From: JBBPZA01 sp963728925
GTDB lineage: Bacteria; Actinomycetota; Thermoleophilia; Solirubrobacterales; Solirubrobacteraceae
DNA length: 64,000 nucleotides
Reading direction: 5' to 3'
NCBI GenBank assembly: GCA_963728925.1
Contig: CAVSMB010000014.1
Coordinates: forward strand, 186,001-250,000
This document shows, in pieces, positions 24,865-33,744 of this stretch (position 1 is the first letter of the stretch; each line of letters starts with the position of its first letter). The position numbers were made by a program, and so were the translations under genes. Below the pieces are notes generated by a model. The model saw nothing but the letters and a program-made list of their open reading frames with translations, was not told where the DNA came from and searched no databases.

Positions 24865-24890
24865 ATCAAAAAAGCCGACCGGGTTTTGAT
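24865..24890. promoter_or_regulatory. Near-palindrome in an AT-rich divergent promoter region
   Basis: Arms ATCAAAA (24865-24871) and TTTTGAT (24884-24890) flank a CCGACCGG-containing centre. It is the most AT-rich spot for kilobases and lies between two divergent genes, so a promoter with a dimeric operator is likely. The responsible regulator is not in sight. Confidence 0.5.
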
Positions 24891-24910
24891 AGAAGGGGGC
24901 TGCGCGGCTC

Positions 24911-24955
24911 AAAAGGGCGGCGCGCACGTCCGCCCCGAAAAAGGGCGGCACGCAC
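24911..24955. repeat. Direct repeat upstream of methanethiol oxidase
   Basis: AAAAGGGCGGCGCGCAC (24911-24927) and AAAAGGGCGGCACGCAC (24939-24955) match at 16 of 17 positions, with starts 28 bp apart. They sit 80-125 bp before the methanethiol oxidase start and could be a tandem activator site. Confidence 0.55.
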
Positions 24956-25034
24956 CGACCAGCGCCGGTAGCGTTTGCGTCAAGGTCGCCCGCCCAACCG
25001 TAGCCGTGCGTCCATCCCGAGGAGGAGAGCCGCC

Positions 25035-26450
25035 GTGCGCCTCAAGCCCGACCCGACCTTCTACCCCTCGCCCGCGGATGCCGCGAGCTCCCCGGCGGAG
25101 ACGCTCGCCTATGTGGTGACGCTCAACACGGGGACGAACGGGGATCGCGCGCCCGATGCGCTCTCGATCCTCGACCTCGAGCCGGGCTCGGACACCTACG
25201 GTCAGCTCGTCGGGCGCCTCGACATGCCCAACGTCGGCGACGAGCTGCACCACTTCGGTTGGAACGCGTGCTCGTCGGCGCTGTGCCCGTGGGCGCCGCA
25301 CCCGCACGTCGAGCGGCGCTACCTGCTCGTGCCGGGGCTGCGCTCGTCGCGCATCCACGTCGTCGACGTCAAGGAGGACCGCCACCAGCCCAAGCTCACG
25401 AAGGTCATCGAGGCCCAGGACATCGCGCGCAAGGCGAGCTACAGCCGCCCCCACACGATCCACTGCGGGCCCGACGGCGTCTACGTCAGCGCGCTCGGCG
25501 CGCCCGACGGCGACGGCCCCGGCGGCATCTTCCTGCTCGACCAGGAGTCCTTCGACGTCAAGGGCCAGTGGGAGGTCGACCGCGGCCCCCAGGAGCTCTC
25601 CTACGACTTCTGGTGGCACCTGCTCGACGGCAGCCTCATCACCAGCGAGTGGGGCACGCCCAAGATGGTCGAGGACGGCCTCGTCGGCGAGCTGCTGCTC
25701 GGCAACAAGTACGGCCACAAGCTCCACATCTTCGACCTCGAGAAGCGCACCCACCGCCAGGAGATCGACCTCGGCTCCGAGCACCAGATGGTCCTCGAGC
25801 TGCGCCCGGCCCACGATCCGCGCAAGACCTACGGCTTCGTCGGCGTGGTGACCTCGACGGCCGACCTCTCCGCCTCGGTCTGGCTGTGGAACAAGGGCGA
25901 CGACGGGAACTTCACGGCCGAGAAGGTCATCACCATCCCTGCCGAGCCGGCGGAGGACGACCAGCTCCCCGAGCTCCTCAAGCCCTTCGGCGCGGTCCCG
26001 CCGCTGATCACCGACATCGCACTCTCGGTCGACGACCGCGACCTCTACGTCTCCTGCTGGGGGACGGGCGAGCTCAAGCGCTTCGACGTCTCCGACCCCC
26101 GCCACCCTCGCGAGTCGGGCTCGATCCGCATCGGCGGGATCGTCTCGCGGGCCGCGCACCCCGCGAGCGGCGGGCCGCTCAACGGCGGGCCCCAGATGGC
26201 CGAGGTCAGCCGCGACGGCCGGCGCGTGTTCCTGACCAACTCGCTCTACGCCGCGTGGGACGCGCAGTTCTACCCGGCCGGCGTCGACGGCTGGCTGGTC
26301 AAGCTCGACGCGCCCGAGGGCGGCGGGCTGACGCTCGACCCCGACCTCTACGTGGAGTTCCACGGCGAGCGTTCCCACCAGGTGCGCCTGGAGGGGGGCG
26401 ACGCGTCGTCTGACTCCTACTGCTTCCCGCCCAACGGCAACGGGCGGTAG
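25035..26450 (+). CDS. mtoX: Methanethiol oxidase / selenium-binding protein SBP56
   Basis: 471 aa, full family length; GTG start with gaggagag upstream. Signature segments: TLNTGTNGDRAPDALSILD (about 29-47), ELHHFGWNACSSALCPW (about 70-86), SRPHTIHCGPDGVYVSALG, WWHLLDGSLITSEWGTP, EHQMVLELRPAHDP. SBP56 enzymes oxidise methanethiol with O2 to formaldehyde, H2S and H2O2; the bacterial type is copper-dependent. No signal peptide is visible, so this copy looks cytoplasmic. Neighbours (cysteine dioxygenase, membrane protein) suggest organosulfur turnover. Confidence 0.93.
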   Translation: MRLKPDPTFYPSPADAASSPAETLAYVVTLNTGTNGDRAPDALSILDLEPGSDTYGQLVGRLDMPNVGDELHHFGWNACSSALCPWAPHPHVERRYLLVPGLRSSRIHVVDVKEDRHQPKLTKVIEAQDIARKASYSRPHTIHCGPDGVYVSALGAPDGDGPGGIFLLDQESFDVKGQWEVDRGPQELSYDFWWHLLDGSLITSEWGTPKMVEDGLVGELLLGNKYGHKLHIFDLEKRTHRQEIDLGSEHQMVLELRPAHDPRKTYGFVGVVTSTADLSASVWLWNKGDDGNFTAEKVITIPAEPAEDDQLPELLKPFGAVPPLITDIALSVDDRDLYVSCWGTGELKRFDVSDPRHPRESGSIRIGGIVSRAAHPASGGPLNGGPQMAEVSRDGRRVFLTNSLYAAWDAQFYPAGVDGWLVKLDAPEGGGLTLDPDLYVEFHGERSHQVRLEGGDASSDSYCFPPNGNGR

Positions 26451-26488
26451 GCCGGAGGCGCGGCGGAGACGCGGGGAAGGGCGCGGCG

Positions 26489-27136
26489 ATGCACGGCGTG
26501 TGGCCGTGGGTGCTGCTGGCGCTGTTGGGCGCCTACCACGGGATCAACCCGGCCATGGGGTGGCTCTTCGCGGTCAACCTCGGCCTGCAGGACGGCAGCC
26601 GGCGGGCCGTCCTGCGGGCGCTGCCGCCGATCGCGCTGGGCCACGAGGCGTCGATCGCGCTCGTCGCCGGCCTCGTGATCGTCCTCGGGGTGATCGCCGA
26701 CCCGGCGGCGCTGCACCTCGGCGCGGCGGTCGCCCTGGTCGCCTTCGGCGTCTTCCGCTTCGCCAAGCCGCGCGCGCACCCGCGCTGGGTCAAGGCGAAG
26801 GTCAACCGCCGCGAGCTCGGCTTCTGGTCGTTCCTGATGTCCTCGGCCCACGGCGCGGGGCTGATGGTCGCGCCGATCCTCATCGGCGCCGGGGCGGGCG
26901 AGGCGCGGGCGCAGGACCACGCGATGAGCGAGATGAAGCTCGACGTGCTCTCGATCCCACAGAGCGCGCTGGCGATCTTCCTGCACGTCGGCGCCATGCT
27001 CGTGGTGATGGGCATCGTCGCCGTGCTCGTCTACGAGACGTGGGGGACGCGGATCCTTCGCTCGGCGTGGGTGAACACCGAGCGGCTGTGGGCCGGCGCG
27101 TTCGTCGTCGCGGGCGTCATCACATTCCTCTCGTAG
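26489..27136 (+). CDS. Polytopic membrane protein paired with methanethiol oxidase
   Basis: 215 aa with about five hydrophobic helices. Conserved-looking motifs AYHGINPAMGWLFAVNLGL in the first helix, ALGHEASIALVAG, and MSSAHGAGLMVAPIL place His residues inside membrane segments, as in NicO/HupE-type metal permeases, but I cannot name the family. It starts 38 bp after the SBP56 stop in the same direction. It could move copper for the enzyme or export a sulfur product; both are guesses. Confidence 0.7.
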   Translation: MHGVWPWVLLALLGAYHGINPAMGWLFAVNLGLQDGSRRAVLRALPPIALGHEASIALVAGLVIVLGVIADPAALHLGAAVALVAFGVFRFAKPRAHPRWVKAKVNRRELGFWSFLMSSAHGAGLMVAPILIGAGAGEARAQDHAMSEMKLDVLSIPQSALAIFLHVGAMLVVMGIVAVLVYETWGTRILRSAWVNTERLWAGAFVVAGVITFLS

Positions 27137-27140
27137 CGCG

Positions 27141-27385
27141 TCACGGCGCCCTACCCAGGGTGCCGAGAAGCAGGCCGTGGTTGCGGCCGGGCGCGTCGAT
27201 TCGTACGTCCTCGAGCGCGACCAGTCACCAAGTGCGTGCCACTCTGCGGGCTTCAGCCCGTAGACGGAGACGTAGTCGGGATCGCCGAAGCTGTCGCGCC
27301 CGTAGCGCTCGACCTCCCACAACGCGAGCACGTCGATGCGCTTGCTCTCACTGAGCAGGTGGGTGCGATCGTGGCGCGGCGCCAT
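27141..27385 (-). pseudogene. Small conserved-looking gene with a 1-base frameshift
   Basis: From the ATG at 27385 the frame reads MAPRHDRTHLLSE, then RIDVLALWEVERYGRDSFGD, then YVSVYGLKPAEWHALGDW. At about 27214-27221 the sensible continuation ALEDVRIDAPGRNHGLLLGT moves to another frame and ends at the TGA 27141. One base added there restores an ~81-aa protein. No known function; no Cys or membrane part. The composition is protein-like in both halves, so it is more probably a real gene with a sequencing or mutational indel than chance. Confidence 0.6.
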
Positions 27386-27422
27386 AGGATGGTTGTGGCT
27401 TCCGGCGGGTAGGATCGCCGCC

Positions 27423-28175
27423 ATGGCCCAAGCACTCGAAGCGAAGGTCGCAGCGATCACCGGCGCGTCGTCGGGGATCGGGGAGGCGACGGCGCTGGCG
27501 CTGGCCGGCGAGGGTGCCGCAGTCGCGCTCGCCGCGCGCCGCGAGGACCGCATCTCGGCCCTGGCGGAGCGCATCGGCTCGCAGGGCGGCCGCGCCCACG
27601 CGAAGGCGACCGACGTGACCGACGAGGAGCAGGCCCGCGCCTTCGTGCAGGGGGCCAAGGACGAGTTCGGCCGCCTGGACGTGCTGGTCAACAACGCCGG
27701 GCTGATGCTGCTCGGCCCGGTGGCGGGCGCTGACGTCTCCGAGTGGCGCAGGATGGTCGAGGTCAACCTCCTGGGCCTTCTCTACTGCACCCACGCCGCG
27801 CTGCCGATCATGGGCGAGCAGGGCTCCGGCCACATCGTCAACGTCTCGTCGGTGGCAGGGCGCACGGCGAACCTCGGCAGCGCGGTCTACAACCTCACCA
27901 AGTGGGGCGTGAACGGCTTCAGCGAGGGGCTGCGCCAGGAGGTGCTCCACGCCGGCGTCCGCGTGACGATCATCGAGCCCGGCTTCGTCGAAACCGAGCT
28001 GCAGGGCCACAACGAGAACCCGCAGGTCAAAGACGCAATCGGGGAGATGCGCGAGCAGATCGGCAAGCCGCTCGAGGCCTCCGACATCGCCGGCGCGATC
28101 CTCAACGCCGTCAGCCAGCCCGAGCACGTCTCGATCAACGAGGTCCTCATCCGCCCGACGCGCCAGCAGCGCTAG
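27423..28175 (+). CDS. Classical SDR-family NADP-dependent oxidoreductase
   Basis: 250 aa from the ATG at 27423 (the frame is open further upstream). TGASSGIGEAT cofactor loop, NNAG, catalytic Ser in VNVSSVAG, and Tyr-Lys in VYNLTKWG are all present. The Arg residues after the first strand (AARREDR) suggest NADP. The EPGFVETEL segment is typical of YdfG-like 3-hydroxy acid or serine dehydrogenases. Substrate not fixed. Confidence 0.9.
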   Translation: MAQALEAKVAAITGASSGIGEATALALAGEGAAVALAARREDRISALAERIGSQGGRAHAKATDVTDEEQARAFVQGAKDEFGRLDVLVNNAGLMLLGPVAGADVSEWRRMVEVNLLGLLYCTHAALPIMGEQGSGHIVNVSSVAGRTANLGSAVYNLTKWGVNGFSEGLRQEVLHAGVRVTIIEPGFVETELQGHNENPQVKDAIGEMREQIGKPLEASDIAGAILNAVSQPEHVSINEVLIRPTRQQR

Positions 28176-28193
28176 AGGATCCAGCGCCGCGGG

Positions 28194-31085
28194 TCACGCG
28201 TCCTCGAGGGCCCGCGCGACCTCGACCCGCGACGCCACGCCGAGCTTGCGGAAGATGTTGCGCAGGTGGCTCTCGACGGTCTTGACGCTGAGGAAGAGCT
28301 CGGCGGCGATCTCCGCGTTGGTCTGCCGGCGCAGCACGAGCCGCGCGATCTCCACCTCGCGCTGGGTGAGCGTCTCGACGCCCGCTCCGGCGGCGCTTCC
28401 CGCGGCCGTCCGTCGGTGCACGTGCTCTCCGAGGCTGCGCAGCTGCTGCTCGGCTCGCTTGCGATGCCGGACCGCGCCGCAGGCATCCAGCTGCTCCGCC
28501 GCCCGCTCCAGCTCGCTCACGGCTCGTCCGCGATCGCCGGCGCGCGCGAAGGCGCGGCCGGCGAGCGTCCGCGCCACCGCCGCGTCCACCGGCGCGCCGA
28601 TCGCCTCGGCGGCGGCCACTGCGGACAGCGCCCGGTCGGCCGCCTGCACGGCGTCCCCGCCCTCCAGCGCTACGGCGGCGGCCGCGCGATGGGCCATGGC
28701 CACCGACATCCCCAGCCCCACCCGCTCGGCGGTCTCCGCTGCGCGCGTGGCCGCCTGCTCGGCTTGGAGCGGGTGGTGGAGGTCCAGCCAGCAGCGGGTG
28801 AGGAGCTCGAAGTAGTTGGCCCTCCAGCCCCAGGGGATGAGCGGCAGCTCGTCGCCGCCGGCCGCAGCTTCGAGGACCTCCATCGCGCGGCGCGCCTCGC
28901 GTGCTTCGAACAGGGCGCTCGCGAGCGCGACGCCCGCCATGGTCGAGACCATGTTGTCGTCCAGGTGCCGGGTGACCTGGACGCTCTCCTCCGACACGCT
29001 GAGCGCCAGCTCGAGATCGCCGGCCGCCAGAGCGGTGAAGCCACGGCTCAGCAGGTTCCAGCCGAGCGCCTCGACGTTGCCCGAAATGCGCGCGGACTCG
29101 ACCGCACCCTCGAGCAGCTGCGCCGACTCGGCTATGCGCCCGGTGGTGTGCAGGCAGTTGCTGAGCACCGGGATCAGCACCGGGGACATGTCCCCCTGTC
29201 CGATGGCGCGCGCGACCGCGAGGCCGCGTCGCGCGTGCCTCGTCGCCGCGTCGAAGCGCTGCAGGTAGAGCTCGGCGGTGCAGAGGTTGGCGAACGCGTC
29301 GAGGCGTCGGGCGACCTCGCCATCCGGGAGGGCGTCGAGCAGCGCCGAGGCACGCGAGCGGTGGCGCTCGGCATCGGGTGTGGCCCCGACGAAGGCCGCC
29401 GCCACCGCCAGCACTCCCTCGCCCGCCGCGATCAGTACCTGGTCCTCGAGGGCCGTGGACGCGGCGAGCGCGCGCTCGCCCCAGGTGCGCATTCCCTCGA
29501 ACTCCGTCCGGTAGAAGTCGCCGACCGCCAGCTGCAGCATGAGCGCGACCGATGGCGCGGACGAGCTCTCCGCGGCGGTCTCCAGGGCTGCGAGCAGCCG
29601 GGCGTGCGCCTCCCCGTGCCTTCCCATGAGCTGCTCGAGCCCTGCGCACTTGCCGATGAGCCCTACGCGCAATGCCGTCTCGTCCTCCGGCGTGAGGCTG
29701 ATGCTCTCGACCAGCGCCGCGTGGCTCTCCTCGAAGCGCCCGGTGGCGGCCCGCGCTCCGGCGAGGGCGGTCAGCAGCTCGATCCGCTCTGAGCGGGGCC
29801 CGCCTACGGGAGCGAGGCGCAGCGCGCTCTCGAACCACCGCGCCGCGCTCTCGGGCGCACGCTCGGCGGCCTCGTCACCTGCTGCTCGCAGGAGCGCCAC
29901 TGCGGCCATGTCGCCGTGGCGGCCCGAGTGCTCCACGTGGTGGGCGCGCGCGGTCGCCGGCGCGCCGCGCAAGGCCAGCGCTTCAGCGGTCCGCTCGTGG
30001 GCGGCAAGCCTCGCGCCCGGGGGGCAGGACTCGTACACCGCGCCCCGGACCAGCGGGTGGCGGAAGCGAAACCTCCGCGGGACCGGCGCCGACCGGACGA
30101 GGTCGCGCGCGATCAGCTCGTCGAGCGCCAGCACGGCGTCCGGCTCCGTCATGGCCGCGGTCTGGACCGCGAGGTCAAGGTCGAACGGGTCACCGGCGAC
30201 GGCGGCGGCATCCGCGAAGCGGCGTGCCGGCCCGGACAGGGCGTCGAGCTCCGCGACGATGGCGGAGGCGACGGCGGCGGGTACGCCGCTGCCGTCCGCG
30301 GTGTCCGCTCCACCGTCGCCGTCGCCCTCCATGCGCGCCAGCTGGAGCATGTAGAAGGGATTGCCGCCACTCGCCCGGTAGAGGCGGTCGAGCTCAGCCC
30401 TGCCGGCTCGGCCGACCAGGGCCTCCGTGTCGCCCGGGGCCAGGGGGCCGAGGCCTATGCGGCGGACTCCGTCGCCGCCGCGAAGGGCCGCCTCGATCGC
30501 AGCCTCGAGCGCGCGGTCGACCTGGCCGGCGCGAAACGTCGCAGCGACGAGGAAAGGGGCCGCCGGAGGGCGCCTCAGGAGGTGGGCGATCAGCTCGAGT
30601 GAGGCCCCGTCGGCCCAGTGGATGTCGTCGAGCACGAGCACCAGGGGCTCTCGTGCGGCGAGGCGCTCGATCAGCTCGCGGACCGCTCGATGGGCGCGAA
30701 AGCGCTCGGACGCGGTGGTCGGCTCGTCCGAACCCGGGTCGAGCGAGCGCAGCGCGGGGAAGACGCCCGCCAGCTCGCCAAGGTCCTCGGCGGCGACACG
30801 GTTGAACGCGCGGGGCTCGAGCGACGCGAGGTAGTCGTCGAAGGCGTCGACCATCACCCCGAAGGGCAGCTCGCGCTCGAACTCCGCCGCGCTTCCCTGG
30901 AGCGTCAGGCACCCGCGCTGCTCGGCTCGGCGGACCAGCGCGACGAGCAGCGAGGTCTTGCCGATCCCCGGCTCGCCGGTGACGAACGCGAACCGCGGGA
31001 GTCCCGCGCACCCCTCATCGAGCAGGCTTCCAAGCAGGTGCAGCTCGTCGTCTCGTCCGACGAGCGGCCTGGCTGGTTGTGTCAC
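28194..31085 (-). CDS. LAL-type (large ATP-binding) LuxR-family regulator
   Basis: 963 aa from the GTG at 31085 (GGGGGAG lies upstream; the TTG at 31145 is an alternative). AAA-type NTPase at the N-terminus: Walker A GEPGIGKT (about 37-44), Walker B LVLVLDDIHWAD (about 145). A long TPR-like helical middle follows, then a C-terminal LuxR helix-turn-helix (LTQREVEIARLVLRRQTNAEIA, VKTVESHLRNIFRKLGV). This is the MalT/LAL class, activators that sense a ligand and bind ATP. The target and ligand are unknown. Confidence 0.92.
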   Translation of the reverse strand: MTQPARPLVGRDDELHLLGSLLDEGCAGLPRFAFVTGEPGIGKTSLLVALVRRAEQRGCLTLQGSAAEFERELPFGVMVDAFDDYLASLEPRAFNRVAAEDLGELAGVFPALRSLDPGSDEPTTASERFRAHRAVRELIERLAAREPLVLVLDDIHWADGASLELIAHLLRRPPAAPFLVAATFRAGQVDRALEAAIEAALRGGDGVRRIGLGPLAPGDTEALVGRAGRAELDRLYRASGGNPFYMLQLARMEGDGDGGADTADGSGVPAAVASAIVAELDALSGPARRFADAAAVAGDPFDLDLAVQTAAMTEPDAVLALDELIARDLVRSAPVPRRFRFRHPLVRGAVYESCPPGARLAAHERTAEALALRGAPATARAHHVEHSGRHGDMAAVALLRAAGDEAAERAPESAARWFESALRLAPVGGPRSERIELLTALAGARAATGRFEESHAALVESISLTPEDETALRVGLIGKCAGLEQLMGRHGEAHARLLAALETAAESSSAPSVALMLQLAVGDFYRTEFEGMRTWGERALAASTALEDQVLIAAGEGVLAVAAAFVGATPDAERHRSRASALLDALPDGEVARRLDAFANLCTAELYLQRFDAATRHARRGLAVARAIGQGDMSPVLIPVLSNCLHTTGRIAESAQLLEGAVESARISGNVEALGWNLLSRGFTALAAGDLELALSVSEESVQVTRHLDDNMVSTMAGVALASALFEAREARRAMEVLEAAAGGDELPLIPWGWRANYFELLTRCWLDLHHPLQAEQAATRAAETAERVGLGMSVAMAHRAAAAVALEGGDAVQAADRALSAVAAAEAIGAPVDAAVARTLAGRAFARAGDRGRAVSELERAAEQLDACGAVRHRKRAEQQLRSLGEHVHRRTAAGSAAGAGVETLTQREVEIARLVLRRQTNAEIAAELFLSVKTVESHLRNIFRKLGVASRVEVARALEDA

Positions 31086-31198
31086 GTCGACGTCAGCTCC
31101 CCCCTGAGTCAGCCTATCTCCCCTGATGCGCCCCGGTCGACGCAATCTCAGGGTTGGACCCCGATGTCGCGCGCGCCGCTCTTCTGGACGCTGGGCTC

Positions 31199-31441
31199 AT
31201 GCCGCGGTTCATGCTCGACCACCAGCACGCACCCCGCGAGTGTGGCGTCGTGTTCTCGTCCTTCAAGGCCTTCGACAGCCCGCTGCGCCACCGCGTGACG
31301 ACGGGCTCGTGCGACTTCGGAACGCACCGCATCTGGTGGGAGGTCGAAGCCAGGACCGAGGACGAAGCGCTCTCGTGGCTGCCGCGCTACGTGGCCGAGC
31401 GCACCTCGGCGATCCGCGTCCGCGACGTGCGCACGCCCTAA
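31199..31441 (+). CDS. Small conserved actinobacterial protein
   Basis: 80 aa from the ATG at 31199 (a TTG at 31154 would add 15 residues). Sequence MPRFMLDHQHAPRECGVVF, then a single Cys and GTHRIWWEVEARTEDEAL suggest a small ferredoxin-like alpha/beta fold of the muconolactone-isomerase/DUF4242 kind, seen next to transporters in actinobacteria. No catalytic role can be assigned. It lies 13 bp before the MmpL gene, so they are probably co-transcribed. Confidence 0.65.
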   Translation: MPRFMLDHQHAPRECGVVFSSFKAFDSPLRHRVTTGSCDFGTHRIWWEVEARTEDEALSWLPRYVAERTSAIRVRDVRTP

Positions 31442-31454
31442 CAGAAGGAGCACC

Positions 31455-33653
31455 GTGAACGAGCGACCCAACCTCGCCGCGCGCGTCGCCCAGTGGAGCG
31501 CGTGCCACCGCAAGACAGCGATCTTCGGCTGGCTCGCCTTCGTGGTCGTCGCCTTCATGGCCGGCAACGCCGTCGGCCAGAACCAGACCCAGGGCGCCGA
31601 TCAGTTCTCCGGCGAGGCCAGCCGCGCCGAGCGGGCGCTCGAACGAGCCGACCTGCGGCCCAACAGCGAGCACGTCCTCGTCCAGAGCGACACGCTGACG
31701 ATCGCCGATCCCGGGTTCCGCTCCGCGATCGAGCAGGTCGAGGCGCGACTCACGAAGGCGAAGGACGTCGAGAACGTCGTCTCGCCGCTGAGCGGCGAGA
31801 CGGCCGTCTCCGCGGACCGGCGCTCGGCGCTCGTCGACTTCGAGATCACCGGCGACTCGCTGGAGGCGCGCGAGCGGCTTGGCCCGGCGAAGGACGCGGT
31901 CGATGCGGTCCAGGCCCAGCATCCCGGGCTGCGCGTCGAGCAGTTCGGCGACGTCAGCTCCAACAAGGAGCTCAACGACACCTTCACCTCCGACCTGTTC
32001 AAGGCAGAGCAGCTGTCCTTCCCGCTCACGCTGCTGGTGCTCGTCATCGCCTTCGGCTCGCTGGTGGCGGCACTCGTCCCGCTGTTCGTCGGAATCACCT
32101 CGGTGGCCGCGGCGCTGGGCCTGATCGCCATTCCCAGCCAGCTGTCCCCGGTCGACGGGAACATCTCCTCGGTCGTGTTGCTCATCGGGCTCGCGGTGGG
32201 CGTGGACTACTCGCTCTTCTACCTGCGGCGCGAGCGCGAGGAGCGCGCGGCCGGGCGCGATGCGCCGACGGCGCTCGAGATCGCGGCGGCGACCTCTGGG
32301 CGCGCGGTCCTGATCTCCGGCGCGACGGTGATCGTGGCGATGGCCGGCATGCTCCTGACGGGCGACAAGACCTTCATCTCCTTCGCCCAGGGGACGATCC
32401 TCGTCGTCGCGATCGCGATGTTCGCGTCGGTCACCGTCCTGCCGGCGGTGCTCGCCTGGCTCAGGGACCGCGTCGAGAAGGGGCGGATCCCGTTCCTCGG
32501 CAAGCGCCGGCGGCCGGCGGGCGAGTCGCGCTTCTGGTCGGCGGTCGTCGATGGGGTGATGCGGCGGCCCTGGCTCTCGATCGTCCTGGCCGGCGGCGCG
32601 CTGCTGGCCCTGGCCCTTCCCGCGCTGAACATGAGGATCGCCGTGACCGGCGTGGACGACCTGCCCAAGGACCTGGCCGTGATCCAGACCTACGACCGGC
32701 TCCGCGACGCCTTCCCGAAGGAGGGAGTCACCGTCGACGTGGCGGTCGAGGCCGACGACGTCCGCAGCGGCCCCGTGGCCGCCGGCATCGCCGAGCTGCG
32801 GCGGCGGGCGGCTTCCGCGCCCAACGTCCTGCCGGGGACCGAGGTGACCTACGGCGCGAACGGGACCGTCGCCGAGATCTCCATTCCGACGCGCGGCAAC
32901 GGCAGCGACGCCGCCTCCACCGCGGCGCTCGACCAGATCCGTGGCGAGATCATCCCCGCGACGATCGGCAGGGTCGAGGGGGCGACCGTCAACGTCAGCG
33001 GAAACGCCGCGCAGTCCAAGGACTTCCGGCAGCTCGTCGCAGACCGCCTGCCGCTGATCTTCGCCTTTGTCTTCGGGCTCACGTTCGTGATCATGCTCGT
33101 GACCTTCCGGTCGATCGTGATCCCGATCAAGGCGATCGTCCTCAACCTGCTCTCGGTCGGAGCGGCCTATGGCGTCCTCGTGCTCGTCTTCCAGGACGGC
33201 CACGGCGAGGGGCTCCTGGGCTTCACCTCGAACGGCGGGGTGACCTCCTGGCTGCCGTTGTTCCTCTTCGTGATCCTCTTCGGGCTCTCGATGGACTACC
33301 ACGTGTTCATCCTCTCCCGCGTTCGCGAGGCTCACCAGGACGGGATGACGACGACCGAGGCCGTCCGCCACGGCATCGCGACGACGGCTGGGACGGTGAC
33401 CAGCGCGGCAATCGTGATGGTGGTGGTGTTCCTCGTCTTCTGCACGCTGAGCTTCCTCGACTTCAAGGAGATGGGGCTCGGCCTGGCCGTCGCGGTGCTG
33501 ATCGACGCGACGATCGTCCGCGGCGTCCTGCTTCCCGCCTCGATGAAGGTGCTCGGTGACTGGAACTGGTACCTGCCAAGGTGGCTGGAGTGGCTGCCGC
33601 GCTCGCGGCGCGAGCCGAGGGGCGGCGGCGGGTTCCCGGCGCCGGCGAAGTGA
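31455..33653 (+). CDS. MmpL/RND-family membrane transporter
   Basis: 732 aa; GTG start with agaaggag upstream. There are two repeats of one helix, a large periplasmic loop, then five helices. Motifs GLAVGVDYSLFYLRREREE (first half) and LFGLSMDYHVFILSRVREAH (second half) carry the paired Asp-Tyr residues of the proton relay in MmpL proteins. Members export lipids, siderophores or drugs. No fatty-acid synthase gene adjoins, so the substrate is open. A regulator could be the divergent LAL protein. Confidence 0.92.
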   Translation: MNERPNLAARVAQWSACHRKTAIFGWLAFVVVAFMAGNAVGQNQTQGADQFSGEASRAERALERADLRPNSEHVLVQSDTLTIADPGFRSAIEQVEARLTKAKDVENVVSPLSGETAVSADRRSALVDFEITGDSLEARERLGPAKDAVDAVQAQHPGLRVEQFGDVSSNKELNDTFTSDLFKAEQLSFPLTLLVLVIAFGSLVAALVPLFVGITSVAAALGLIAIPSQLSPVDGNISSVVLLIGLAVGVDYSLFYLRREREERAAGRDAPTALEIAAATSGRAVLISGATVIVAMAGMLLTGDKTFISFAQGTILVVAIAMFASVTVLPAVLAWLRDRVEKGRIPFLGKRRRPAGESRFWSAVVDGVMRRPWLSIVLAGGALLALALPALNMRIAVTGVDDLPKDLAVIQTYDRLRDAFPKEGVTVDVAVEADDVRSGPVAAGIAELRRRAASAPNVLPGTEVTYGANGTVAEISIPTRGNGSDAASTAALDQIRGEIIPATIGRVEGATVNVSGNAAQSKDFRQLVADRLPLIFAFVFGLTFVIMLVTFRSIVIPIKAIVLNLLSVGAAYGVLVLVFQDGHGEGLLGFTSNGGVTSWLPLFLFVILFGLSMDYHVFILSRVREAHQDGMTTTEAVRHGIATTAGTVTSAAIVMVVVFLVFCTLSFLDFKEMGLGLAVAVLIDATIVRGVLLPASMKVLGDWNWYLPRWLEWLPRSRREPRGGGGFPAPAK

Positions 33654-33744
33654 GCGCCGTCGCCGAGGCGGCCGGCCGAGGTCGGGTTGCTCGCCTCGTC
33701 GGCCTCAAGGGCGACGCCTGGATGCGCCACGCGAAATCCGCTGA

